DNA of 58,941 nucleotides from Microvirga sp. BSC39 (GTDB lineage: Bacteria > Pseudomonadota > Alphaproteobacteria > Rhizobiales > Beijerinckiaceae), in the NCBI RefSeq assembly GCF_000739015.1, contig NZ_JPUG01000067.1, positions 1 to 58,941 of the forward strand, given 5' to 3'. Under the pieces are notes generated by a model. It did no database searches, was not told the DNA's origin, and saw only the letters and a program-made list of their open reading frames with translations. The position numbers and the translations under genes are program-made. How positions within the stretch are numbered: position 1 is the stretch's first letter; each line of letters begins with the position of its first letter. This document shows positions 42,289 through 51,782 of this stretch, piece by piece.

Positions 42289-43835
42289 GTCTCGCTAATC
42301 GGTTTCCCGCCTGCTTCTAGGATCAGGCGCATCTCACACGCGTTTTCGTTGCCCGGGTCAAGCTCGAATGCGACACGTACTGTCTTTCTCTCAGGATATG
42401 GCAAAAGTTTGAGGTTCTGGAACGTTCCAGGGCCAACGGTTAAGACGGATTTTAGGTCCGCCGGCAGGTTCTCGCCAAGCATGTCGCCAGCGAAATCGAC
42501 CGTGAACCGGCGCCGTCGGGCTCCGCTGCCCCGGCCCGAGCGCGTCTGGGTCACGGTGGCCAGCGGTGGCCGCTCCGGCGCATTCCAGCCCCAGGACTGT
42601 CGATAGGCGAGAGCAACCTCGGAACCGGCGGCCATCGGCCCCCTCGGGCGCCAGTAGGTCAGAATATTGTCGTTGATCTCGGCATCGGTCGGGATTTCCA
42701 AGAGCTGCACGCTGCCCTGGCCCCAGTCGCCGAGAGGCTCGATCCAGACGCTCGGCCGCCGCTCGAAGCGCTGATCGTCGTCTTGGAAAGCCTCATAGGA
42801 CCGCTCCCGCTGAAGCAGGCCAAAGCCGCGCGGAGAACTGTCGACGAAGGCGGAGATCTGGAGGGTCTCCGGATTCTGCAGCGGACGCCAGAGCCATTCT
42901 CCGGAACCGTTCAGCATCTGAAGGCCCGAGGATTCGTAGACGGCAGGCCTGATATCGTCCGTGTTGAGGAGATCGTTCGGCCCGTAGAGATAGGTCGAGG
43001 CAAGGCCGCCCAGCCCTACGTGTTCGAGATTGACGCGAGGGAACAGGGTGGTCTCCACATCGACGATGGTCATGTCGCCGGGACGGAACGTCATGCGAAC
43101 CGCGCCGGTGGTCGATTCGGAGTCGAGCACGCCATGAACCGTGATGCTGTTGCTGCCAACCGCCGGACGCTCGAGCCAGAAGGCCCGGAATGCGGGAAAC
43201 TCCTCGCCCCGAGCCTCGGCCGGACGCAACGTCAGCGCTCGGGCGATGGCCCCATAGTTCTGTCCCCGGGCGAGGGCGCGGAAGAAGGTGCCGCCCTGCA
43301 CGACGGCAAAGTCGAACGGCCTGCCGTTGCCGACCTGGGCGATGAGCCTGAACCCTGAATAGCGGATGTCTCCGAGGTTGTTCGGCAGGTTGACCCGGCC
43401 GAAGTCGAACTGGGAGGGCTGGTAGCCAACGCGGCGGACAGCCCCGTCCTCGACCACGAAAAGCTCGACCGCATCCCGGAATACGAAGCCGCGATGGAGG
43501 GGCTCGACCGCAATCCCGCGGGCTTCCGAACTCCAGAGGGGCGGCTGCGTGTAGCGGATCGCCCCATACTGCTCTGGATTCAGATTCGCGAAGACGTCCG
43601 GCAGGTCGTTGGCAGGCGCTGCGAACGGTTTCTTGGCGAGCTGGCGCGCGATGTCGACGACCACCGCCGGATCGAAGCGCTGATTCTCTCCCATTCTTGC
43701 GGAAATCGTTTCCTGGAGGGACTGCGCCCTGAGAGTCGGCGCGAATGTCAGCCCGGCGACGGAGGCACCGATGTAAGCCAGCATGTCGCGCCGGCGAGGA
43801 TGGAAGGGGGATCGACCCCTTGGCGGTACCGGCAC
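42264..43835 (-). CDS. mdoG: Periplasmic glucan synthesis protein MdoG/OpgG (Tat-exported)
   Basis: A 523-residue MdoG/D-family protein. It begins with a twin-arginine signal (PRRRDMLAYIGASVAGLTF, cleavage after TLRA), a feature of OpgD-type members. The mature body includes YGAIRYTQPPLWSS, FDFAVVQGGTFFRAL, GWNAPERPPLATVTQTRSG and other family blocks. It acts in the periplasm on glucan backbones. The start is GTG at 43835. It is the first gene of the mdoG-mdoH operon and is divergent from glmU, 184 bp away. The Tat-type signal leaves G versus D naming open. Confidence 0.9.
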   Translation of the reverse strand: MPVPPRGRSPFHPRRRDMLAYIGASVAGLTFAPTLRAQSLQETISARMGENQRFDPAVVVDIARQLAKKPFAAPANDLPDVFANLNPEQYGAIRYTQPPLWSSEARGIAVEPLHRGFVFRDAVELFVVEDGAVRRVGYQPSQFDFGRVNLPNNLGDIRYSGFRLIAQVGNGRPFDFAVVQGGTFFRALARGQNYGAIARALTLRPAEARGEEFPAFRAFWLERPAVGSNSITVHGVLDSESTTGAVRMTFRPGDMTIVDVETTLFPRVNLEHVGLGGLASTYLYGPNDLLNTDDIRPAVYESSGLQMLNGSGEWLWRPLQNPETLQISAFVDSSPRGFGLLQRERSYEAFQDDDQRFERRPSVWIEPLGDWGQGSVQLLEIPTDAEINDNILTYWRPRGPMAAGSEVALAYRQSWGWNAPERPPLATVTQTRSGRGSGARRRRFTVDFAGDMLGENLPADLKSVLTVGPGTFQNLKLLPYPERKTVRVAFELDPGNENACEMRLILEAGGKPISETWLYRWTP

Positions 43836-44019
43836 AGTTATACTCTTGCGTGTACGAAGGCTCTTCAGCCAGACAAGTGGAATGTCCTATACATATCGTC
43901 AATCGTGAGCGTGAAGTAAACGCAGCCATTGGGGAAACTGCCGGATTGCTCATGAAACGATTGCCGATTTACCCCTTCTGATCTAGCTGCACGGCAGTGC
44001 CCCACCGGATTGAAACTGT

Positions 44020-45393
44020 ATGACCCTGTCCCACACCCCCCAAGCGTCGTCTCGGACCTGCCTGGCCATTGTGCTCGCGGCAGGTGAGGGCACCCGGATG
44101 AAATCCGGGAAACCCAAGGTTCTGCATCAGGTCGCCAACCGCTCCATGTTGGGTCACGTGCTGGCGACCTTGACCCAGGCGGGCGCCACCAGCACCGCCG
44201 TCGTGATCGGTCCGGATCGTGAGGACGTTGCCAGGGAGGTTCAGAAAATCTCAGGCCAGGCCAGGATCTTCGTTCAGACGGACCGCCTCGGGACAGCGCA
44301 TGCGGTTCTGAGCGCCCGGGAGTCCTTGGCGCAGCCGGCCGACGATGTGATTATCGCTTTCGGCGATACGCCCCTGATCCTGCCTGGGACCTTCACCAAG
44401 TTGAGGGCTCCTCTGGCTGAAGGTACAGCCGTGGTCGCCATGGGGTTCGAGGCCAAGGACCCGACTGGCTACGGCCGCTTCATCACATCGGGCGACGAAC
44501 TCCTGGCCATTCGCGAGCACCGGGATGCCAGCGACGCCGAGCGGGCGATCACCCTGTGCAACGGCGGGCTGATGGCGATCCGGGGCGATCTGGCCTTGCC
44601 GCTCCTCGATCGGGTGCAGAACGAGAACGCCAAAGGGGAGTACTATCTCACCGACATCGTCGAGATCGCCCGCAGCCTCGGCCACAGGACGGCGATCGCC
44701 GTCGTATCGGAGGAGGAGGTGCATGGGGTCAACGATCGGGCGCAGCTCGCAGCCGCCGAGCGCATGATCCAGGACCGTCTGCGCCAGGCCGCCATGGCGT
44801 CGGGCGTTACGCTGGTAGCGCCGGAGACGGTCTTCCTCAGCCACGACACCCGGCTGGGACAGGATGTCGTGGTCGAGCCGCATGTGGTCTTCGGTCCGGG
44901 CGTGGTGGTGGAGGAGGGAGCCATCATCCACAGCTTCAGCCATTTGGAGGGGGCACGGATCGCTTCCGGGGCCGGTGTCGGTCCCTTCGCACGCCTGCGG
45001 CCCGGCGCAATGATTGGCCCCAAGGCCAAGGTCGGCAACTTCGTCGAGATCAAGAACACGGATCTCGGGGCAGGGGCCAAGGTCAGCCATCTGACCTATC
45101 TCGGCGACGCCAGCGTCGGTGCCGAGGCGAATATCGGCGCCGGCACCATCACGTGCAATTACGATGGCTTCAACAAGTACCGGACCGAGATCGGCGAGGG
45201 CGCCTTCATCGGCTCCAATTCCTCGCTCGTGGCTCCTGTTTCCATAGGCCGGGGCGCATTCGTCGGCTCCGGCTCAGTTATTACGGACAACATCCCTGAT
45301 AACGCCTTAGGTCTTGGCCGCGGACGTCTGACTATCAAAGAAGGTTGGGCCATCGAATTCCGGGAAAAGGCTCAGGCCGCCAGGAAGAAATAA
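44020..45393 (+). CDS. glmU: Bifunctional N-acetylglucosamine-1-P uridylyltransferase/GlcN-1-P acetyltransferase
   Basis: A 457-residue GlmU. The uridylyltransferase half starts [20 protein letters not shown] (LxxGxGTRMxS...K) and includes GDTPLILPG. The C-terminal half is the left-handed beta-helix acetyltransferase with hexapeptide repeats, e.g. [51 protein letters not shown]. Together they make UDP-GlcNAc from GlcN-1-P for peptidoglycan, LPS and surface polysaccharide. It is 111 bp upstream of glmS. Confidence 0.97.
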   Translation: MTLSHTPQASSRTCLAIVLAAGEGTRMKSGKPKVLHQVANRSMLGHVLATLTQAGATSTAVVIGPDREDVAREVQKISGQARIFVQTDRLGTAHAVLSARESLAQPADDVIIAFGDTPLILPGTFTKLRAPLAEGTAVVAMGFEAKDPTGYGRFITSGDELLAIREHRDASDAERAITLCNGGLMAIRGDLALPLLDRVQNENAKGEYYLTDIVEIARSLGHRTAIAVVSEEEVHGVNDRAQLAAAERMIQDRLRQAAMASGVTLVAPETVFLSHDTRLGQDVVVEPHVVFGPGVVVEEGAIIHSFSHLEGARIASGAGVGPFARLRPGAMIGPKAKVGNFVEIKNTDLGAGAKVSHLTYLGDASVGAEANIGAGTITCNYDGFNKYRTEIGEGAFIGSNSSLVAPVSIGRGAFVGSGSVITDNIPDNALGLGRGRLTIKEGWAIEFREKAQAARKK

Positions 45394-45504
45394 GACTGTT
45401 TGTCACAATAGGTTACGCAAGTTGATTCTGCCCTTGGGGCCTCCCTTATGTAAGAGAGACCTCAAGCGTAGCGTTGGTCGCGTTGCAAAAGGAAGTTCTT
45501 TATC

Positions 45505-47331
45505 ATGTGCGGAATTGTTGGAATCATTGGGAAAACGCCTGTGGCGCCACAGATCGTGGAGGCGCTCAAGCGGCTTGAATACCGTGGTTACGACTCCGCC
45601 GGCGTGGCGACCCTGGAGGAGGGGCGCCTCGACCGTCGGCGCGCCGAGGGCAAGCTGCGCAATCTCGAGACCAAGCTCTCCCAGTCTCCGCTCTCCGGTG
45701 TCATCGGCATCGGCCATACCCGCTGGGCGACCCACGGCAAGCCCAATGAGACCAACGCGCATCCCCACGCCACCGACAAGCTGGCAGTGGTCCATAACGG
45801 CATCATCGAGAATTTCCGCGAACTGAAGACCGGGCTCGAAGCCAAGGGCATTCGTTTCGAAACCGAGACCGACACTGAAGTGGTGGCCCAACTCGTCACC
45901 TACGAGATCCGCCAGGGACGTGGACCCATCGAGGCGGTGGCCGTGACCCTGCCGCGTCTGCGCGGTGCCTTCGCGCTCGGGTTCCTGTTCTCCGGTGAGG
46001 ACGATCTGCTGATCGGAGCACGCCACGGCGCTCCTCTCGCAATCGGTTACGGTCAGGGCGAGATGTATCTCGGTTCCGACGCCCTGGCATTGGCCCCGTT
46101 CACGGACGAGGTTGCTTATCTCGATGATGGCGACTGGGTGATCCTGACGAACAGGGGCGCCGACATTCGTGATGAGAACGGCAAGTCGGTGCAGCGGATC
46201 CGCCATAAGATCCCGGCCGGCTCCTTCATGGCCGACAAGGGCAACTACCGCCACTTCATGGCCAAGGAAATCCACGAGCAGGCCGAGGTGGTGGGGCGCA
46301 CACTGGCGCACTACGTCAACTTCTCGGGTGAACGGGTTGAGCTGCCGTTCGAACTGCCCTTCGACTTCAAGGACCTCAATCGCATTTCGATCTCCGCCTG
46401 CGGCACTGCCTATCTGGCGGGTTTGATCTCGAAGTACTGGTTCGAACGCTTGGCGCGCATTCCTGTCGAGATCGATGTCGCGTCCGAGTTCCGCTATCGG
46501 GAGGCTCCCCTGGAGCCGGGCGGCCTGGCACTCTTCGTCTCGCAATCGGGCGAGACGGCGGACACACTAGCATCCCTTCGCTATGCCACCGCCGAGAAGC
46601 AGCATACGCTCTCCGTGGTGAACGTGCCGACCTCCACCATGGCGCGCGAGAGCAACGTGGTTGCGCAGACGCTCGCTGGAGTCGAGGTGGGTGTCGCGTC
46701 GACCAAGGCCTTTACCTGCCAGCTCACCGTGCTCCTCTCACTTGCTATCGCAGCCGGCCGCGCGCGCGGCACGCTGAGCATAGAAGACGAGAAGGAACTG
46801 GTGAACGCGCTCATCGCCGTGCCGGGCCAGATGACCGAGGCGATCAAGCGTGAGCATCAGATCGAGGTTCTCTCCCGTGAGCTATCGAAAGCCAAGGATG
46901 TGCTCTATCTCGGACGCGGCACCTCCTATCCGCTTGCGATGGAAGGCGCCCTGAAGCTCAAGGAAATCTCCTACATCCATGCGGAAGGCTATGCGGCCGG
47001 CGAGCTGAAGCACGGACCCATCGCGCTCATCGACGAGACGATGCCGGTCATCGTGATCGCGCCGCACGACAACATTTTCGAAAAGACCGTATCGAACATG
47101 CAGGAAGTCGCCGCCCGCGGCGGCCGCATCATCCTGATCACGGACGAGAAGGGTGCCCTGGAAACAGGCCTCGACACCATGGCCACCATCGTGCTGCCAT
47201 CCGTGCATCCCATCGTGGCGCCGATCATCAATGCGGTTCCGATCCAGTTGCTGGCCTACCACACTGCTGTCTTTATGGGGAAGGATGTGGACCAGCCGCG
47301 TAATCTTGCGAAGTCAGTCACGGTGGAGTGA
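45505..47331 (+). CDS. glmS: Glutamine--fructose-6-phosphate aminotransferase (isomerising)
   Basis: A 608-residue GlmS, full length. The N-terminal nucleophile is Cys2 (MCGIVGIIG), the glutaminase domain has RRAEGKLRNLE and GHTRWATHGKPN, and the two SIS domains carry ISACGTAYLAGL, FVSQSGETADT and the C-terminal LAKSVTVE. It makes glucosamine-6-phosphate from fructose-6-P and glutamine. AAAGGAAG precedes the ATG by about ten bases. It follows glmU directly, so both steps to UDP-GlcNAc sit together next to the polysaccharide genes. No glmS ribozyme-like leader is evident. Confidence 0.98.
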   Translation: MCGIVGIIGKTPVAPQIVEALKRLEYRGYDSAGVATLEEGRLDRRRAEGKLRNLETKLSQSPLSGVIGIGHTRWATHGKPNETNAHPHATDKLAVVHNGIIENFRELKTGLEAKGIRFETETDTEVVAQLVTYEIRQGRGPIEAVAVTLPRLRGAFALGFLFSGEDDLLIGARHGAPLAIGYGQGEMYLGSDALALAPFTDEVAYLDDGDWVILTNRGADIRDENGKSVQRIRHKIPAGSFMADKGNYRHFMAKEIHEQAEVVGRTLAHYVNFSGERVELPFELPFDFKDLNRISISACGTAYLAGLISKYWFERLARIPVEIDVASEFRYREAPLEPGGLALFVSQSGETADTLASLRYATAEKQHTLSVVNVPTSTMARESNVVAQTLAGVEVGVASTKAFTCQLTVLLSLAIAAGRARGTLSIEDEKELVNALIAVPGQMTEAIKREHQIEVLSRELSKAKDVLYLGRGTSYPLAMEGALKLKEISYIHAEGYAAGELKHGPIALIDETMPVIVIAPHDNIFEKTVSNMQEVAARGGRIILITDEKGALETGLDTMATIVLPSVHPIVAPIINAVPIQLLAYHTAVFMGKDVDQPRNLAKSVTVE

Positions 47332-47795
47332 GAAGGCGCCGCTCTCGCCGGGGCAATAGCCCTAAACCGCGTCGATCGTTGCGGGGCCCGACAGGGGTAC
47401 ATCATCTTAGTGAATGAACGTGCTCGCCCGTCCAGTTACTCTCTCCATGCCGGTGGTCCCGGGCACCCGGGACTGGAGCGCGACGCGAGGGATCATGCCT
47501 AAGATGTCCACCTACAGCCCTAACTGGATACGGCAGAGCGAGAGCGATTGGGACACGGTCAATTCGACCCAACTCTACCGAATGTATCCGCATCCCCCAC
47601 GGACCACGGGGCAAAGCGTCGATAGGCCAGCAGAAAGAAATCTTGCGGCGACTGTGAAGTTGCCGGCCTCCCAGAGAAAACCCTGATGACGGCCGAGGAG
47701 ACCTGCCTATACGCCTGCATGCAACAGGCGATTTGCCGGAAGTCAGGGCGCGGGCAGGATCTTGCTTCAAAGTAAGTCACCGACGCCGACAGACG
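47332..47795. other. Intergenic region after glmS
   Basis: 464 bp without a convincing gene before the terminator at 47796. The 90-codon frame at 47414-47686 lacks a ribosome site and domain pattern. One GC-rich dyad is present, GTCCCGGG-CA-CCCGGGAC at 47456-47473; it has no T-run after it, so it is not a clear terminator for glmS. Confidence 0.4.
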
Positions 47796-47837
47796 CAAAG
47801 AACCCGGGGCCATCGAAAGATGGCCCCGGGTTCTTTG
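47796..47837 (-). terminator. Strong 19-bp hairpin terminator, possibly bidirectional
   Basis: A perfect 19-bp stem: 47796-47814 pairs with 47819-47837 around a GAAA loop, with core CCCGGGGCCATC. The ends of the stem are A/T (AAAGAA...TTCTTT), giving a T-rich tail on either strand. It begins 14 bp after the end of the minus-strand glycosyltransferase gene and so ends the wecB-glycosyltransferase transcript. It could also stop read-through from glmS. Confidence 0.75.
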
Positions 47838-47850
47838 TACGTACAATCTG

Positions 47851-49170
47851 TTATCTCTTAACGTCTTGCGGGAGAGGATGCGAAGCTGGTGAACGACGCG
47901 AATAGGCTGCAACGCGTCGAAGAAGATCGAGGTAGGTCTTGCTCAGAACTTGACGACTAAACCGCATACGAACGCAGTTCAAGCCGTTTCTCCCGAGTTC
48001 GTCTCGTAGAGACGCGTCGTCGGCCAGCGTTTGAATGGCGGCACTTAGCTCCTCAGCGTTCTCCGGAGTGACGACAAGGCCCGATTTCGCCTCCAGGATG
48101 ATCTCTGCGGACTCGCCGTCGACGCCAAGTACGATAGGCTTAGATGCCGCCATCGCTTCGAAGATCTTCGATGGGATTACGGCGCGAAAGAGGGGGCTGT
48201 TGGACAAGACGACCAGGGAGATATCCGTAGCTGCCATTACGTCAGGCATGTCGCTGCGTGGAAGCTCGCCCAGGAACATGACATTGGAGAGGCCCATCTT
48301 ATCCCGCATTGCAGTCAGCTTAGTGCGCTCTGCGCCGTCGCCAACCATGGCGAAGACGATCTCCGGACGATGTTCGAGCTTCGCCGCGGCCATTAGCACC
48401 GTTTCCAGCTTATGTGCCATGCCATGAGTGCCAATGTAGGACACCATGATCTTGCTGGTCAGTTCATGCTTGGCTCTGAAGTTCGCGCCATCCCCGGCCG
48501 CGAACTTCCTAAGATCGACTCCATTTTTGATGACATGGACTTTCTCGCGCTTGGCTCCGTTAGTCACGATATGTCTGACGAAGGTGTCTGTCACGGAAAC
48601 GACAGCGTCCGCTTTACGATATGCCCACCGTTCAAGGTGCTCGAACGGAGCGATAATCGCCCGGCTCCTGATCGCCCCAACGGCTACAATGCTTTCTGGC
48701 CAGAGGTCCCGAATCTCCAAGACCCATGGTCTGCGCTTGATCCACGACAGCAATCCACCGGCGATGCCGCAGAACAGGTTAGGCGACGTCGACATGACCA
48801 CATCCGGCCGCGGCAGCCATGGGCTGGCGATGACAACGGAGAGGAGAAGCGAGAGGTAATTGAGCGTTCTTAAGAACAAGCCTTCGTTCGCGGAAACTAA
48901 AGTCCACAAACGGATGACGTTAACTCCATCGATGACCTCTCTCTGGAAGAGGCGGTTTCGATAACCGGGAAATACCTTGCCCCTCGGGTAGTTGGGTGCG
49001 CAGGTAACCACAGTCACGGTCGCTCCCGAAGTGACCCAGGCGCGAGCATTCTCTGACATTCTGACCGCCAGCGCCCCGTTCTCCGGAGGGTAATAATGAC
49101 TAACGCAGAGTATATGCACGCTGTTGACCCTTCCGTTCCATTGCGCCCGATCTGAGGCGCTTCCGATCAC
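47851..49170 (-). CDS. WbuB-like glycosyltransferase family 4
   Basis: A 439-residue GT-B enzyme. The acceptor domain starts VHILCVSHYYPPENGALAVR, as in WbuB/fucosamine-type transferases, with VLEIRDLWPESIVAVGAI. The donor domain has VSYIGTHGMAHKLE and the EX7E-like region SKIFEAMAASKPIVLGVDGE. A nucleotide-sugar donor is expected, but its identity is unknown. The GTG start at 49170 overlaps the wecB stop (GTGA); an alternative GTG at 49119 starts closer to the domain. Likely adds an amino sugar in the surface polysaccharide, using WecB's product or a derivative. Confidence 0.88.
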   Translation of the reverse strand: MIGSASDRAQWNGRVNSVHILCVSHYYPPENGALAVRMSENARAWVTSGATVTVVTCAPNYPRGKVFPGYRNRLFQREVIDGVNVIRLWTLVSANEGLFLRTLNYLSLLLSVVIASPWLPRPDVVMSTSPNLFCGIAGGLLSWIKRRPWVLEIRDLWPESIVAVGAIRSRAIIAPFEHLERWAYRKADAVVSVTDTFVRHIVTNGAKREKVHVIKNGVDLRKFAAGDGANFRAKHELTSKIMVSYIGTHGMAHKLETVLMAAAKLEHRPEIVFAMVGDGAERTKLTAMRDKMGLSNVMFLGELPRSDMPDVMAATDISLVVLSNSPLFRAVIPSKIFEAMAASKPIVLGVDGESAEIILEAKSGLVVTPENAEELSAAIQTLADDASLRDELGRNGLNCVRMRFSRQVLSKTYLDLLRRVAAYSRRSPASHPLPQDVKR

Positions 49171-50321
49171 GCACCCAGGTAGGCCTCGATATGGTCGCGG
49201 ATCCGCTCAGCGGCTCTGCCGTCGCCATAGGGGGAGACACCCTTTGCCATGGACCGGTAGGCCTCCTGATCGTCCAACAAGCGGGATGCCTCGGCGACGA
49301 TCGTGCCACGATCTGAGCCGACCAGGCGAGCAACTCCCATTTCAACGGCTTCAGGGCGCTCTGTTTCGCTCCGCATCACCAAAACCGGCTTCCCGAAGGC
49401 CGGTGCCTCTTCCTGCAACCCACCACTGTCGGTCAGCACGAAGGTGCACCTGGCAAGAACACTCACCAGTGCCGGATAGTCCAACGGCGGGCACATATGA
49501 ATGCCTTCCTCGCGGCTGAGCATATCCCGGGCGAGGTGGCTGACACTCGGGTTCGGGTGCACGGGATAGATGAACTCCAGGTCCGGATAATGACGTCTCA
49601 GATCCAGTATCGACTGGAACATCTGACGCATCGGTTCGCCCATGTTTTCACGGCGATGAGCCGTCACGAGTGCAATTCGCGAAGAGTCTTTGATGGAGAA
49701 AGGCAGGGGCGGAGCGCGCTCCCTCATCCAATAAAGCGCATCGATGCAGGTATTGCCAGTAACGAAGACATCGGCCTCCTGGACGCCGGCGCGGTACAAG
49801 TTCGCCTGAGCTCCTCGTGTAGGCGCGAAATGCAGGGTGCTCAGGAGGCCAGCTACCCGCCGATTGAACTCTTCAGGAAACGGAAGATGAATATCCGCCG
49901 TCCTCAGACCTGCCTCGACATGCCCGAACGGTATATTCTGATAGAAACACGAAACAGCGGCTACCATGACTGACGTGGTATCGCCCTGCGCCAGCAGCAT
50001 ATCAGGTGCGAGCTCGGACAGACAAGGCTCCAGCCTCTCAAAAAGGCGCGCGGTCAGGCGCGGGAGCGACTGTCCCTCGACCATGACATCCAGGTTCTGG
50101 TGAACCTTGATGCCGAAGACTGCGAGGGATTGATCGAGCAGCTCGCGGTGTTGGCCCGTGGCGACAACGATCGTCTCCGCCCAGGATGTTTCCTGCAGCT
50201 TCAGGATCACCGGCGCCATCTTGATGGCTTCAGGACGCGTTCCGACGATGCAAACTATTCGCTTCCTGAAATTCAAGATGGCCGTCTCCAAAAAACTGAA
50301 GTTGTCCTCAGCAGGACGCAT
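49167..50321 (-). CDS. wecB: UDP-N-acetylglucosamine 2-epimerase (non-hydrolysing)
   Basis: A 384-residue epimerase giving UDP-ManNAc from UDP-GlcNAc. Family blocks are IVCIVGTRPEAIKMAPVI, VATGQHRELLDQ, QGDTTSVMVAA, HVEAGLRTADIHLPFPEEFN and TDSGGLQEEAPAFGKPVLVMR. It would draw on the UDP-GlcNAc made by glmU/glmS nearby. The ATG at 50321 has no ribosome site; the TTG at 50276 has GGAG nine bases upstream and sits right at the family's usual N-terminus, so a start there is plausible. It is the first gene of a two-gene operon. Confidence 0.93.
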   Translation of the reverse strand: MRPAEDNFSFLETAILNFRKRIVCIVGTRPEAIKMAPVILKLQETSWAETIVVATGQHRELLDQSLAVFGIKVHQNLDVMVEGQSLPRLTARLFERLEPCLSELAPDMLLAQGDTTSVMVAAVSCFYQNIPFGHVEAGLRTADIHLPFPEEFNRRVAGLLSTLHFAPTRGAQANLYRAGVQEADVFVTGNTCIDALYWMRERAPPLPFSIKDSSRIALVTAHRRENMGEPMRQMFQSILDLRRHYPDLEFIYPVHPNPSVSHLARDMLSREEGIHMCPPLDYPALVSVLARCTFVLTDSGGLQEEAPAFGKPVLVMRSETERPEAVEMGVARLVGSDRGTIVAEASRLLDDQEAYRSMAKGVSPYGDGRAAERIRDHIEAYLGA

Positions 50322-50441
50322 CTGAAGGTATCAGGCCGGGTGTCGCGCGTGAGAAGCGAATGAGGATACGCCCCGGCGGGCAACCGTCGATTGATCGGTA
50401 ATCCTTCAGAGTAAGCGACAGGTTCAGGGAGAGGCCCCAGA

Positions 50442-51575
50442 ATGGATTGGAGATTGAAGCAGGTTTGCCGCGTGAATCGAAACAGATTGCTTTCGGTTCC
50501 ATTGGCCACAAGCGACGAGGCCAGCATGGGAGCACAGGACGGGGTACTCCTGATCGGAAACTTCCTGTCGGCGACAGGCGGAAAACGATCGGTGTGCGAG
50601 GATCTTGCCCATGAGTTGCAAGGCCAAGGCTGGCGGACGACCTGCGCGTCTGATCGTACGAAACCTCTACCCAAGCTGAAGCATATTCTGAAAACTGTCT
50701 GGTCTCAGCGACACTCCTACAGTGTGGCGCAGGTCGATGTGTTCAGCGGGAAGGCCTTCGTTTGGGTCCTTGCGACCTGCATCCTCCTCCGCCTGCTTTC
50801 TCGGCCGTACGTACTCACGCTGCACGGTGGGAATCTACCGAAGTTCGCCCGTAGATGGCGACGGCCACTGCAATGGGTCATGAAGCATGCTGCGGTCGTC
50901 ACAGCACCATCGAACTATCTCGTCCGTGAGCTTCTACCATTACGACCCGACCTGCAGCTGGTTCCGAACGGAATGCGTTTGGAGGGATACCCCTTCAGGC
51001 TTCGATCTAGCGTGTCCCCGCGCCTGATCTGGGTACGCAGCTTTCACGAAATGTATAATCCAATCATGGCCGTAGATACGGTTGCCGCACTGGTTGACCG
51101 CTACAGAGACATACAGCTCACTATGATCGGGGCCGACCGGGGCGATGGATGTCTGCAGAGAACGCTTGGACGGATCGAGCACCTTGGCCTTGGCCGATGC
51201 GTCACCGTCGTCCCAGGGGTGGAGAAGTCGCAACTTCCTTCAATGCTGGATCAGGCCGATATTTTCCTGAACACAACCAACATCGATAATGCGCCAGTGA
51301 CCGTCTATGAGGCGCTGGCGTGCGGATTGTGCGTCGTGAGCACCGATGTGGGCGGCATTCCCGACATGCTCACGCATCGGAAGAACGCACTTCTGGTCCC
51401 TCGCGGCAACGTCGATGCGATGGCGCGTGCCATCGACGACCTTCTGTCCGGGAGCATCGACACAGCTGGCATTTCGTGCGACGCGCATAGCACCGCGACT
51501 GGATCCGACTGGGGCAGTGTGCTTCCGCGCTGGATCGACATCCTGAGGTCTTCTCGAGATAGGTACGCCTCTTAA
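50442..51575 (+). CDS. Glycosyltransferase family 4 (GT-B)
   Basis: A 377-residue glycosyltransferase. The N-terminal domain starts GVLLIGNFLSATGGKRSVCE with LTLHGGNLPKFARRW; the donor domain has IWVRSFHEMYNPIMAVD, MIGADRGDG and VYEALACGLCVVSTDVGGIP. The start is either ATG 50442 (GGGAGAGG upstream) or ATG 50526 (GAGG upstream, directly before the fold). It is divergent from wecB and followed by a terminator hairpin at 51622. Sugar donor unknown. Confidence 0.85.
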   Translation: MDWRLKQVCRVNRNRLLSVPLATSDEASMGAQDGVLLIGNFLSATGGKRSVCEDLAHELQGQGWRTTCASDRTKPLPKLKHILKTVWSQRHSYSVAQVDVFSGKAFVWVLATCILLRLLSRPYVLTLHGGNLPKFARRWRRPLQWVMKHAAVVTAPSNYLVRELLPLRPDLQLVPNGMRLEGYPFRLRSSVSPRLIWVRSFHEMYNPIMAVDTVAALVDRYRDIQLTMIGADRGDGCLQRTLGRIEHLGLGRCVTVVPGVEKSQLPSMLDQADIFLNTTNIDNAPVTVYEALACGLCVVSTDVGGIPDMLTHRKNALLVPRGNVDAMARAIDDLLSGSIDTAGISCDAHSTATGSDWGSVLPRWIDILRSSRDRYAS

Positions 51576-51621
51576 CCGGTAGACGTTGACGCGGTGGTCG
51601 TCAGAATAGACAGCAAATGTG

Positions 51622-51656
51622 CGCCGCCGGCTCCGATCAGCGCCGGCGCGTCTTTG
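51622..51656 (+). terminator. Hairpin terminator after the GT4 gene
   Basis: A GC-rich stem-loop: GCCGGC (51626-51631) pairs with GCCGGC (51642-51647), extended by CGC/GCG across one bulged C, loop of 10 bases, then TCTTT. It lies about 45 bp after the glycosyltransferase stop. Confidence 0.55.
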
Positions 51657-51782
51657 TGGAGTATCGATGAATGTTCTTGATGCTCGGCGACCATGCAGCT
51701 GCCCTGCACCCATGCTTGGCTATTGCATGGCACCTGACCGGAAGCCCAATCTCAGGACGTTGCACTGAGTGGAGTTTGTGAG

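Noticed and set aside
47414..47686. 90-codon ORF in the glmS downstream gap.
   Set aside because: No ribosome site and low-complexity, non-domain-like translation; overlapping frames on the other strand are equally open.
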